A stretch of 23,172 nt of DNA, taken from IMG/VR virus record IMGVR_UViG_3300032331_003062, positions 1 to 23,172 of that record; one strand, written 5' to 3'. Made by a program: the position numbers and the translations under genes. Under the pieces are notes generated by a model. The model had not been told where the DNA came from. It did not search any database and worked only from the letters and a program-made list of their open reading frames with translations. How positions within the stretch are numbered: the first letter of the stretch is position 1; each line of letters starts with the position of its first letter. Source of the stretch: a virus. Shown here one piece after another: positions 15,956-21,588 of the stretch.

Positions 15956-16398
15956 TTTGCGTCCTCCTCTGCGTAAACGCTGAAGCGGATGTTTCCTCCA
16001 ACCGTTGTGCCTCGGTTGTGTTTGCCGGCGGGAGTATAGCCGATGAATGCGCTGTATTCGCCGAGCGTTTGATCCTGGCTCCAGGATTCCAAATTGCAGG
16101 TGCGGGCATAGCCGGTTTTGCCGTATTTTTTGCGGGCCATGCGGTCCGCAAAAATTCCGGCTGCCTCGCTCATGTTTTCTGCCGTTACTGCCCGGCAGCC
16201 TGCTGTTGTGTATTTTTTCATTTTTTGGCTTGGTTTGGTTGGTTTTTTGGGGTTTGTCAATGCGTCAAATTCCATATCAGCAATGCCCTGGGCGTCGCTG
16301 GTGTCGCAGCCTTCGGCCTCGAGCTCTTCGACTCGGGCGACATACGCGGCGTGCTGCGGGCTGTCTTGGTGGCAGGCTGGTAGTTCTGTAGTGCTCAT
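15952..16398 (-). CDS. Phage protein of unknown function, possible two-part protein
   Basis: The 148-residue protein starts at ATG 16398 behind an A+T-rich leader (TTTAAAAAAAC before ATG, no Shine-Dalgarno). The first 45 residues are acidic (AAYVARVEELEAEGCDTSDAQ), then a basic Pro/Lys linker (NPKKPTKPSQKMKKY), then a compact-looking part with AARTCNLE-like segments (GYARTCNLESWSQDQ and YSAFIGYTPAGKHNRG). I recognise no family. Met60 could be a second start. It sits directly downstream of the RadC-like gene. Confidence 0.65.
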   Translation of the reverse strand: MSTTELPACHQDSPQHAAYVARVEELEAEGCDTSDAQGIADMEFDALTNPKKPTKPSQKMKKYTTAGCRAVTAENMSEAAGIFADRMARKKYGKTGYARTCNLESWSQDQTLGEYSAFIGYTPAGKHNRGTTVGGNIRFSVYAEEDAK

Positions 16399-16412
16399 GT
16401 TTTTTTAAATAA

Positions 16413-16874
16413 TTAAATTACTCCGGCTTCTTTAAATGAGAAATAACCTTGGCGGTCGCCGGTGGAGTCTCCAACGATCACATGGTCAACAAAGTTTATC
16501 TGTAAAAGGCCTGCGCCTTCTTTTAATGCGCGGGTGATGCGATAGTCTGCCGCGCTTGGCGATGAGTCTCCGCTTGGGTGGTTGTGCATGAGTAAAATGC
16601 CGTATGCATTTAAAGCAATGGCAGCGCGGAAAACGTCTCGAGGGTGGCAACCGGCTTCGGAAAGTGTGCCGATGCTGACAATCGAATGGCCGGTTACTTG
16701 CAGCCTGGTGTTGAGTATGAGAGCCAGAATGTTTTCGCGCTCGGGACTAAACCAGTCGGCGCTTGTGACAGATTCTTTCCAATAGGTAAGGGCTTTTTCT
16801 GCGCTATCGCAAATGACGCTTGGGCATTCTCTGACGCGGCTGATTTTGATTTCGTGAGAAATATCGGTTTCCAT
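16413..16874 (-). CDS. radC: RadC-like JAB/MPN-domain protein
   Basis: The 153-residue protein has the JAB metal site: E47 (SPERENILALILNT), H97 and H99 in LMHNHPSG, S101 and D110 (SPSAAD), so the zinc-binding set E...HxH...D is complete. It lacks the N-terminal HhH part of chromosomal RadC, which is usual in phage and plasmid versions. Its activity is unproven; such genes cluster with anti-restriction and mobile-element genes. The start at 16874 is fixed by GGAGG seven bases upstream, located just after the stop of the 56-residue membrane gene, so the two form an operon. Confidence 0.9.
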   Translation of the reverse strand: METDISHEIKISRVRECPSVICDSAEKALTYWKESVTSADWFSPERENILALILNTRLQVTGHSIVSIGTLSEAGCHPRDVFRAAIALNAYGILLMHNHPSGDSSPSAADYRITRALKEGAGLLQINFVDHVIVGDSTGDRQGYFSFKEAGVI

Positions 16875-16886
16875 GGTCGGTCCTCC

Positions 16887-17057
16887 TTAGATGGTGGGGT
16901 TGAGGGTGGAGGCGATGAGGCCAAGAACGGTGAAGGCTGCAAGGCCGATGAGGGCTGCGCTGTGGCCGTGGGTGAGGGTGAATGCGACGCCGAGGGCGAG
17001 GCTGAGCGTGGAACCAACTGCGAAAAGTTGGGCGACTGCGTTTTTTAGTGTTTTCAT
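16887..17057 (-). CDS. 56-residue double-spanning membrane protein
   Basis: On the - strand ATG 17057 opens MKTLKNAVAQLFAVGSTLSL..., with two hydrophobic segments: about residues 8-28 (QLFAVGSTLSLALGVAFTLT) and 35-51 (ALIGLAAFTVLGLIAST), separated by HGHS. It ends TLNPTI and TAA at 16887. The next gene's Shine-Dalgarno lies in the following bases. The ATG is preceded by a stem-loop leader shared with the gene at 15593. Small membrane proteins of lysogeny modules often act in exclusion of other phages or in holin-like roles; which applies is unknown. Confidence 0.75.
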   Translation of the reverse strand: MKTLKNAVAQLFAVGSTLSLALGVAFTLTHGHSAALIGLAAFTVLGLIASTLNPTI

Positions 17058-17064
17058 TTTTTGG

Positions 17065-17135
17065 ACCGGATGCCGTCCGGTGCGGTTTTTTGTGTCGGAT
17101 GCCGTCCGACGCGGTGCGGGCCTTTGGCGGCCTGC
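17065..17135 (-). promoter_or_regulatory. Three-hairpin leader with CGGCA loops before the 56-residue gene
   Basis: Reading the - strand: GCAGGCC/GGCCCGC at 17117-17135 (one wobble), GTCGGA-CGGCA-TCCGAC at 17094-17110, ACCGGA-CGGCA-TCCGGT at 17065-17081, then CCAAAAA and the ATG at 17057. The two CGGCA stems differ by compensating base pairs (A-T to G-C, C-G to T-A), so pairing rather than sequence appears conserved. The 117 bases from 17136 to 17252 are A+T-rich with no gene that I can support. Confidence 0.55.
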
Positions 17136-17252
17136 TGTATTTAAATATGCGGAGAATTAAATTTACTGCAAGCGCTTTTTTTATTTTTTTTGAAATTATT
17201 TTTTAGAAAATGCTTGACAGGTGCGGAAGCTGATGAAATCAGGCGCGGCGGG

Positions 17253-17663
17253 TCATGGTCTTTTTTTCTGCGTGAGATTTTTATTTTCCGCGTTGATCAT
17301 ATCGAGCAGGGGATTTCTGCCGAATGGCGAAACAATGCCGATTGCCTGGGGAAGCGCTTGGTTTTTGTCAAAGCGTTCTACGGCGGCGCTGCCATCGGGC
17401 CAGCGGGCGCGGATGTATTGCGTATGGGCTCCGTTGTATGGCCACACTTGGAGACCGTTAAACATTTGGGGAGTGAGTTTGAGTGTCACTGGTGCAGTGC
17501 CTAAAACGTTGCCGTTCCAATCGACGAGTCCACCGGCCGGGCTGGTCGAAATCAGAATCTCGACCGGCGCAGGAACGGCTTCGGCGCGGCGGATGATCGG
17601 CTCAGGCTTTGGGGCTGCGCAGGCTGTCAGTAGGAGAGCGAGAACGGCAAAAAGTGTTTTCAT
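17253..17663 (-). CDS. Lipoprotein with PEGA-like domain and C-terminal NPLLD motif
   Basis: The 136-residue protein starts MKTLFAVLALLLTACAAPKP: a short basic end, a hydrophobic core and a lipobox with Cys15, so it should be lipidated and exported. Residues about 34-65 (VEILISTSPAGGLVDWNGN and LGTAPVTLKL) look like a PEGA-type beta domain, common in surface or periplasmic proteins. Residues 117-124 are NPLLDMIN, matching the three N-terminal repeats of the giant virion protein at 7353. The gene follows the RHH regulator by 32 bases on the same strand, so it is probably expressed in lysogens. Prophage lipoproteins often block infection by related phages; this role is inferred from position and the shared motif. 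Confidence 0.8.
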   Translation of the reverse strand: MKTLFAVLALLLTACAAPKPEPIIRRAEAVPAPVEILISTSPAGGLVDWNGNVLGTAPVTLKLTPQMFNGLQVWPYNGAHTQYIRARWPDGSAAVERFDKNQALPQAIGIVSPFGRNPLLDMINAENKNLTQKKRP

Positions 17664-17695
17664 GGGCTGGTTGATGGTGAGGTCGTGGATTTCGC

Positions 17696-18034
17696 CTATC
17701 CAGCCAGGCGGGAGCTCGGGCGTGTTGCTGTTGAGGATCCACCAGCGGAGGTTTTGGACGGTGTGAAAACATTGGGGGAGTTGTCCTGGGGAGAGGTTTT
17801 TCCCAAACCGTATTGAACAGGGTCTTCGGCAAGGCTGTGACCAAAGAATTGCAACAAAGCCCGCTCGACAACTTGGGATCGGCTAAGTCTTGAATTTTTT
17901 GCAAAAGCGTCCACTGAATCAAAAAGGTCTTGATCTAAGCGAACGTCGATTTTTTTAGTTTTCACGCTTTCATTGTCGGACAAGTGCCGATCTTTTTCAA
18001 ATAAGTATTTTTCCCCACTTGACACTTCGGACAT
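17696..18034 (-). CDS. Ribbon-helix-helix regulator, likely lysogeny repressor
   Basis: The core VKTKKIDVRLDQDLFDSVDAF...LSRSQVVERALLQFF (about residues 24-65) is a CopG/Arc-type RHH domain: one basic beta strand and two helices. The last ~45 residues are Ser/Pro/Gly-rich and probably flexible. ATG 18034 gives 112 residues but lies inside an operator-like palindrome. A GTG at 17965 would give an 89-residue protein that begins just before the RHH strand, and a TTGTCGGACAA palindrome lies directly upstream of it, so that start is a serious alternative. It is divergent from another RHH gene and heads the minus-strand lysogeny block. RHH proteins bind as dimers to short repeated operators, as Arc and Mnt of P22 do. 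Confidence 0.75.
   Translation of the reverse strand: MSEVSSGEKYLFEKDRHLSDNESVKTKKIDVRLDQDLFDSVDAFAKNSRLSRSQVVERALLQFFGHSLAEDPVQYGLGKTSPQDNSPNVFTPSKTSAGGSSTATRPSSRLAG
17973..17983. promoter_or_regulatory. Operator-like palindrome TTGTCGGACAA
   Basis: A perfect 5+1+5 palindrome with the TGTCNGACA core seen at 18035 and 18200. It lies within the 5' part of the minus-strand RHH gene, just before a possible GTG start. Confidence 0.5.
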
Positions 18035-18047
18035 TGTCTGACATTGT
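18019..18047 (+). promoter_or_regulatory. Candidate promoter of the rightward early operon
   Basis: TTGACA at 18019-18024 is a full -35 match. Seventeen bases later CATTGT (18042-18047) is a weak -10. The spacer is filled by the central operator, as expected for a repressed promoter, and the first rightward gene starts at 18056. That start is very close, so the start point or the annotated ATG may differ (ATG 18077 has AGGA just before it). Confidence 0.4.
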
Positions 18048-18050
18048 CCG
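18028..18050. promoter_or_regulatory. Central operator between divergent RHH genes
   Basis: The 23 bases are symmetric around 18039 except for three A/T positions. They contain TGTCTGACA (18035-18043) and two copies of GACATTGTC (18030-18038 and 18040-18048), ten bases apart, i.e. about one helical turn. This suits a pair of RHH dimers. The site overlaps both the minus-strand ATG at 18034 and the spacer of the candidate rightward promoter. Confidence 0.6.
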
Positions 18051-18055
18051 CGTCG

Positions 18056-18247
18056 ATGAAAACATCATCCAAAGGAATGAAACTATCGGCGCGGCTTCCG
18101 GAGCCGCTTGGCGGGCTGTTGGCTGCTGAAGCACAACGGCGGATGTGCAGTAATTCAGACGTGGTTCGTGAAGCGCTTGCGTTTTTTTTGCGGGCTGGAT
18201 GTCAGACAAAGTCTGATGTTGTCAGGGGAATGGAGGCGGTAAAATGA
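18056..18247 (+). CDS. Small ribbon-helix-helix regulator, Cro-like position
   Basis: ATG 18056 gives 63 residues; ATG 18077, eight codons in, has AGGA just before it and is an alternative. The sequence MKLSARLPEPLGGLLAAEAQ...CSNSDVVREALAFFLRAG is a minimal RHH fold (strand KLSARLP, helix, turn, SxxVxxALxxFL). It is divergently transcribed from the RHH gene at 17696-18034 and is first in the rightward early block, so by position it would be the Cro-like partner. Operator-like sites are found in front of it and within its 3' end (18200-18225). A terminator-like hairpin covers its stop codon. Confidence 0.75.
   Translation: MKTSSKGMKLSARLPEPLGGLLAAEAQRRMCSNSDVVREALAFFLRAGCQTKSDVVRGMEAVK
18200..18225. 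promoter_or_regulatory. Operator-like cluster inside the 3' end of the RHH gene
   Basis: TGTCAGACA (18200-18208) is followed by a perfect TCAGAC-AAA-GTCTGA inverted repeat (18202-18216) and a further TGTTGTCAG. The TGTCNGACA core is the same as at 17974 and 18035. Confidence 0.4.
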
Positions 18248-18260
18248 ACCGCCTTTTTTT
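18234..18260 (+). terminator. Intrinsic terminator covering the stop/start overlap
   Basis: AGGCGGT pairs with ACCGCCT across a seven-base loop (18241-18247), and seven T follow (18254-18260). The loop contains the ATGA overlap of the RHH stop and the next ATG. It is a good match to an intrinsic terminator and would separate the RHH gene from the genes after it. Confidence 0.7.
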
Positions 18261-18390
18261 GTGCCGAGCGATGGATCCGCTGTGCGGTCCTTTCGGGGAG
18301 TATTTCCGCGCCCTCGACGTTGCCCAGGCTCGCCGCCTGTTTTTTGCTCGGTTTGGTCTCTGGCCGTTTTCCGTGGAGGTGGAACGATGA
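18244..18390 (+). CDS. 48-residue protein, possible
   Basis: ATG 18244 overlaps the RHH stop as ATGA and the frame ends in TGA at 18388-18390, again overlapping the next ATG. The product MNRLFLCRAMDPLCGPFGEY... is rich in Phe, Leu and Arg. The start lies inside a terminator hairpin, so expression needs read-through or another start such as Met10. The chain of ATGA overlaps argues that it is real; no family is recognised. Confidence 0.45.
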   Translation: MNRLFLCRAMDPLCGPFGEYFRALDVAQARRLFFARFGLWPFSVEVER

Positions 18391-18494
18391 GCCCGGACGA
18401 TGTGTGCCGGTGCGCCGGTTATTTTTTGGAATTTGCCGCGAAGATTGCGCCCGCCGTTTTTTGCGGGTGGGCAGCCTGGAGGATGGCCGAATGA
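18387..18494 (+). CDS. 35-residue hydrophobic small protein
   Basis: The frame MSPDDVCRCAGYFLEFAAKIAPAVFCG... to MAE lies between two ATGA overlaps (18387-18390 and 18491-18494). Residues about 11-31 are hydrophobic enough for one membrane segment. Function unknown. Confidence 0.45.
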   Translation: MSPDDVCRCAGYFLEFAAKIAPAVFCGWAAWRMAE

Positions 18495-18709
18495 TCGAGC
18501 AACATTATTCGCCGGCGCAGTTGTGCAAGCTGCTTGGCATTTCTCGCACCGCTTTGCATGGCCGATTGCATGACGGGACGTTTCCGCACGTGAGGCTCGG
18601 GGATCGCATTCTCGTGCCAGAGTCCAGCGTCAAACGTGCTTTGGATGCTGGGCGCTCGGGATCGGGCCTCTATACCCGCCCGGCTCGCGGGTTGGCGTCC
18701 ACTCTGTAG
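18491..18709 (+). CDS. xis: Excisionase-like MerR-type HTH protein
   Basis: The 72-residue protein starts MIEQHYSPAQLCKLLGISRTALHGRLHDG, then FPHVRLGDRILVPESSVKRAL. This is the helix-turn-helix_17 (excisionase/MerR-like) layout: HTH, wing with RLGDR, then VPESSVKRAL. Such proteins are excisionases or small regulators. Location in the early block, away from the integrase, is common for xis under the control of the lytic switch. The start overlaps the previous stop as ATGA, and a second terminator-like hairpin lies at its 3' end. Confidence 0.75.
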   Translation: MIEQHYSPAQLCKLLGISRTALHGRLHDGTFPHVRLGDRILVPESSVKRALDAGRSGSGLYTRPARGLASTL

Positions 18710-18727
18710 GCCGCGACGCCTTTTTTT
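18694..18727 (+). terminator. Terminator-like hairpin after xis
   Basis: GGCGTC (18694-18699) pairs with GACGCC (18715-18720) over a 15-base loop and is followed by seven T. It overlaps the last codons and the stop of xis. The long loop makes it weaker than the one at 18234. Confidence 0.45.
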
Positions 18728-18733
18728 GTTTTT

Positions 18734-19570
18734 ATGGAATCCACCCCTTTGCAATCCATGAAGGCCGCCGAGTCTGCCGCGCCTTTTCTTTTTAATTTTG
18801 AGGAATTGAGTGCCGAGAAGCTGGAAGGCGTCGGGGAGTTCACCGGTGAGCGGTTGCTTGCCCGCCGGCCGGATGCTTACCAGGCGATTATTCGGATGAG
18901 CGCCGAGGGGCTGAGTATTTCCGCCCAGGCTCGGGCGCTTGGGGTGAGTCGAAACACGGTTTGCGCCGTGAGAGATCGGGAAGGGTTTTCTATAGAGCAG
19001 GATAAAAAGGATTTGCTGCGGGATGTTCGGCGGGCTGCCCGGCTTTCGGTGGAGAGGGCCATCGAACTGGTGCCTTGTATCCAGAACGCCAAGGACGCGG
19101 CCATCGTTGCGGCCGTGATGGTGGACAAGATGCAGCTCCTAAGCGGTGAGGCAACAAGCCGGGTGGAGAAGGTAGAAGTCAACCAGGATAAACTCTCGGA
19201 GATGCTGGCCAACCTGCCGGTGCTCGAGGCTGAGGTGCTGCCGGCAACCGGTCCACACGGGAGCGAGTCGGAACAAAAGGGGCAGGACGGATCTGGCGGA
19301 TCGGACGGATCGGGATGCCTGGTCGAGCTGGTCTCTGATACCGAATCAGAATGTTTCACCTACGCAGGAGGCCAGCGGGTAGCCACTTTGGATGCCACTT
19401 GCGCCGCCGAGCCGGTCGAGGTCGAGGCCGTGGCCGTTGATTTGGAGGGGGGGGAGGGGGTCGGAATTTTTGGCCCCCCCCCATCAGGATGCACTGATTT
19501 GGGTGCACAGAAAATTTTTAGCAAAGGGGTTCATACGAACTCTGAGCATGAACAAAAAAATGAAAAATAA
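18734..19570 (+). CDS. HTH-domain phage protein with flexible C-terminus
   Basis: The 278-residue protein has a clear helix-turn-helix at about 55-80 (MSAEGLSISAQARALGVSRNTV), a helical middle (RAARLSVERAIELVPCIQNAKDAAIVAAVMVDKMQLL) and an acidic, Gly/Ser/Val-rich tail from about 175 (GSESEQKGQDGSGGSDGSG and so on). Terminase-small-subunit-like or replication-regulator proteins share the HTH plus helical core, but no large terminase is adjacent, so I leave the role open. The tail includes a run of eight G and a run of nine C close together (19447-19482) and two tandem copies of the attP arm-like repeat (19379-19403). The end overlaps the next gene. Confidence 0.7.
   Translation: MESTPLQSMKAAESAAPFLFNFEELSAEKLEGVGEFTGERLLARRPDAYQAIIRMSAEGLSISAQARALGVSRNTVCAVRDREGFSIEQDKKDLLRDVRRAARLSVERAIELVPCIQNAKDAAIVAAVMVDKMQLLSGEATSRVEKVEVNQDKLSEMLANLPVLEAEVLPATGPHGSESEQKGQDGSGGSDGSGCLVELVSDTESECFTYAGGQRVATLDATCAAEPVEVEAVAVDLEGGEGVGIFGPPPSGCTDLGAQKIFSKGVHTNSEHEQKNEK
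19379..19403 (+). repeat. Remote tandem copy of the attP arm-like repeat
   Basis: GTAGCCACTTTGG followed by ATGCCACTTGCG matches the pair at 15047-15070 at about 21 of 25 positions. It lies in the coding sequence of the HTH protein, about 4.3 kb from attP. Confidence 0.4.
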
Positions 19571-19820
19571 AAAAAACGAGCCGGTCGAGGAGCCGGAAAA
19601 AGATGCGCCTGTAAAGGTGAAGGTGTTTCGGCATGTTCCGAATAAATTACTGCTTCAAGTTCATATACCTACTGGTGACGTGGGCGTGATGAATGTGGGG
19701 CTGATGCGTGTGCGCGATAGCCGGTATTACCGCTGTGGTGAGATGATCTCGGCACGGATGGGTATGGATAACATTTGGGAGCCGGTGGGGATGCGTTTCC
19801 GTCCAAAGGTGGGGGTATGA
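19548..19820 (+). CDS. Small phage protein, unknown function
   Basis: The 90-residue protein starts at ATG 19548 (MNKKMKNKKNEPVEEPEKDA) and overlaps the previous gene by 23 bases. A charged N-terminus is followed by a compact-looking part (VKVFRHVPNKLLLQVHIPTG, RDSRYYRCGEMISARMGMD). Met5 is an alternative start. The stop overlaps the next ATG as ATGA. No family recognised. Confidence 0.65.
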   Translation: MNKKMKNKKNEPVEEPEKDAPVKVKVFRHVPNKLLLQVHIPTGDVGVMNVGLMRVRDSRYYRCGEMISARMGMDNIWEPVGMRFRPKVGV

Positions 19821-19945
19821 GCTGGATGAGTGCTTTGGCTTGGGTGGTGATCTGCCTGTGCTCGATGGCTGCGTGCTATCAGCTTGGGGTGGAGGAGGAA
19901 CGTGAGCGAAACAAAAAAAGAAACCGCTGGAAGGATAAGGAATGA
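19817..19945 (+). CDS. 42-residue membrane-anchored small protein
   Basis: The frame MSWMSALAWVVICLCSMAAC, then YQLGVEEERERNKKRNRWKDKE, lies between two ATGA overlaps (19817-19820 and 19942-19945). Residues about 5-20 form a hydrophobic segment ending in S-M-A-A-C, which could be a membrane anchor or a lipobox, followed by a strongly charged tail. Function unknown. Confidence 0.6.
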   Translation: MSWMSALAWVVICLCSMAACYQLGVEEERERNKKRNRWKDKE

Positions 19946-20523
19946 AAACACGGATCATGTGCGTAGATACGGAAACTGGCGGGTTGGACCCGGCGCGTCA
20001 TGCGTTGTTGTCCTTCTCTGCGGTTGATTCGTTGGATGGTGAGGCGTTTACGGCGTTGATTTCACCAAGCAGCGAGTGGCTTGTGGAAAAAGAAGCGCTC
20101 GATGTGAATGGCTTCACCTTGGAGCATTTGGAAAAAAACGGGCGCCCGGAACGTGAGGTGATGGAGGACTTCGTTTTGTGGCTTGGGCAGCGGCGTTATG
20201 CCGTGCTGGCAGGGTGCAATACGGCATTTGACCGGGCGTTTCTTCTGGCGGCGGCGGAGCGTGCTGGGGTGTCGTTGCCGCTTGGGCATCGGATGATCTG
20301 CTTGCAGAGCGCGGCGTGGTTGTCCTACGAGGCCGGTGGGCTTGATTTGCCGCTTGGCAAGGATGGCAACCCTAAATTGAACCTCAACGCGATTGCTGGG
20401 GCTTTGGGCATGTCTCGCGCTGGCAAGATACACAACTGCCTCGAGGATGCTTTGCTCACTTTGGCGTGTCTGCGCCGGGTGCCTCAAACGGTGGAGATGG
20501 CTTCACAAAAGGAGGCTTTATGA
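19942..20523 (+). CDS. DnaQ-like DEDDh 3'-5' exonuclease
   Basis: All three exonuclease motifs are present in this 193-residue protein: Exo I D9-T-E11 (VDTETGGLD), Exo II N93-T-A-F-D97 (GCNTAFDRAF) and Exo III H164...D169 (HNCLEDAL). The family removes nucleotides from 3' ends of DNA or RNA with two metal ions. Length fits a stand-alone domain such as phage proofreading or DNA-processing nucleases. It is in the replication part of the early block and overlaps the small genes on each side. Confidence 0.9.
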   Translation: MKTRIMCVDTETGGLDPARHALLSFSAVDSLDGEAFTALISPSSEWLVEKEALDVNGFTLEHLEKNGRPEREVMEDFVLWLGQRRYAVLAGCNTAFDRAFLLAAAERAGVSLPLGHRMICLQSAAWLSYEAGGLDLPLGKDGNPKLNLNAIAGALGMSRAGKIHNCLEDALLTLACLRRVPQTVEMASQKEAL

Positions 20524-20690
20524 AAAAAAACGGCGAGGAAATCAATTTCCAAGCTCTGGACGCTAATGATGGCCGGGTTGGCTACAAGACGGCGATCCGC
20601 CCATTGGAGATGAATAAAGCCTTGGGTAAATGGTTGAAAGATAGGGAGCCTCAAAAAAATAACGGCAAAAATAGATGGGGGAATTTTTAA
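20520..20690 (+). CDS. 56-residue basic phage protein
   Basis: ATG 20520 overlaps the exonuclease stop as ATGA and has a strong Shine-Dalgarno (AAAGGAGG, four bases before the ATG) inside the exonuclease's last codons. The product MKKNGEEINFQALDANDGRV... ends in a basic KNNGKNRWGNF. Family unknown; the good ribosome site argues that it is translated well. Confidence 0.7.
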   Translation: MKKNGEEINFQALDANDGRVGYKTAIRPLEMNKALGKWLKDREPQKNNGKNRWGNF

Positions 20691-20691
20691 T

Positions 20692-21588
20692 ATGTCAAAC
20701 TGGATAAAAATGCGCAGCAACCTTTGGGATGATCCTCGGATCGCCAAGATTTGCGACATGACAAACAAGCGCGAAGCGGAAGTTATCGGAGCCCTGTATT
20801 GGGTATGGTCAATGGCCGACGATCAGACCACGGATGGACGGCTTGAAGGACTCTCTCTTGGAGCTATCGACCGAAAGACGGGATTGAAAGGATTTGGAGC
20901 CGCCTTGGTAAAAGTCGGTTGGATTTTGGAAAGTGAAGACGTCGTGGAGATTGCACGTTTCGATGAGCATAATGGAGTGTCTGCAAAAAGACGCGCTGTG
21001 ATGGCCAAGGCGTCATCAAAATACAGAGCATCATCATCAGATCGTCATACAACCAATATGACGGATGCATTACGGGTTGATGACCTAGATAAGAATAGAA
21101 TAGATAATACCCCTATAGTCCCCAGTGGGGACAATGAAGAGATTTCTACGCCTGAAAAAGAAGATCCGATTCTCGGGAGATTTCGTGGATTGTTTCGCAT
21201 TCGCGATACTTCGCATCTCGATTCATCGACTCTTCGTGCTTGGATAAAAAATAAAAAAGCGGCGGCGGGGCTGAACGAGGAGGAGTGGAGGGTGTTGGAG
21301 TGGGTGTATCGCCAGACAGAAGGTGCTGCGGCGCAATTTCGTAGGCGTGATTTGGCTACGTTGCTCAATAACCTGACCGGCGAGATCGCTCGGGGGCGGG
21401 ATTGGGCTGCCAAGCAGGGCGTTTCGTTCACGGTTGGTCGCCGCCTGGAGCAAGTGGAGCCGGATGGTTGGCAGGATATAATTACCGATGAAGATGCAAG
21501 TTACAACTGCACAACGTGGGCAGCATTGCCCGATAGCATGAAGAGCTATGTTCGCCAAAAAATAAAAGAACGGGAGGCGGTCGCATGA
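20692..21588 (+). CDS. Phage replication initiator / helicase-loader-like protein
   Basis: The N-terminal ~110 residues (MSNWIKMRSNLWDDPRIAKI, VIGALYWVWSMADDQTTDGR, GFGAALVKVGWILE, FDEHNGVSAKRRAV) resemble the winged-helix N-terminal domain common in phage replication proteins of the O/DnaD type. A polar linker (about 115-165) joins a C-terminal helical domain (LRAWIKNKKAAAGLNEEEWR...FRRRDLATLLNN). It lies two genes before dnaB in one chain of overlaps, which fits origin recognition or helicase loading. Base composition is somewhat A+T-richer in the linker. The role is inferred from family resemblance and position. Confidence 0.7.
   Translation: MSNWIKMRSNLWDDPRIAKICDMTNKREAEVIGALYWVWSMADDQTTDGRLEGLSLGAIDRKTGLKGFGAALVKVGWILESEDVVEIARFDEHNGVSAKRRAVMAKASSKYRASSSDRHTTNMTDALRVDDLDKNRIDNTPIVPSGDNEEISTPEKEDPILGRFRGLFRIRDTSHLDSSTLRAWIKNKKAAAGLNEEEWRVLEWVYRQTEGAAAQFRRRDLATLLNNLTGEIARGRDWAAKQGVSFTVGRRLEQVEPDGWQDIITDEDASYNCTTWAALPDSMKSYVRQKIKEREAVA

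Noticed and set aside
17142-17171. Minus-strand promoter (TTGCAG, 18 bases, TATTTA) for the 56-residue and RadC genes
   Set aside because: Both boxes match only three of six consensus bases; the A+T-rich context makes chance matches likely.
18734-19570. Terminase small subunit
   Set aside because: HTH and helical core would allow it, but no large terminase is adjacent and the tail is unusual, so only an HTH protein is called.
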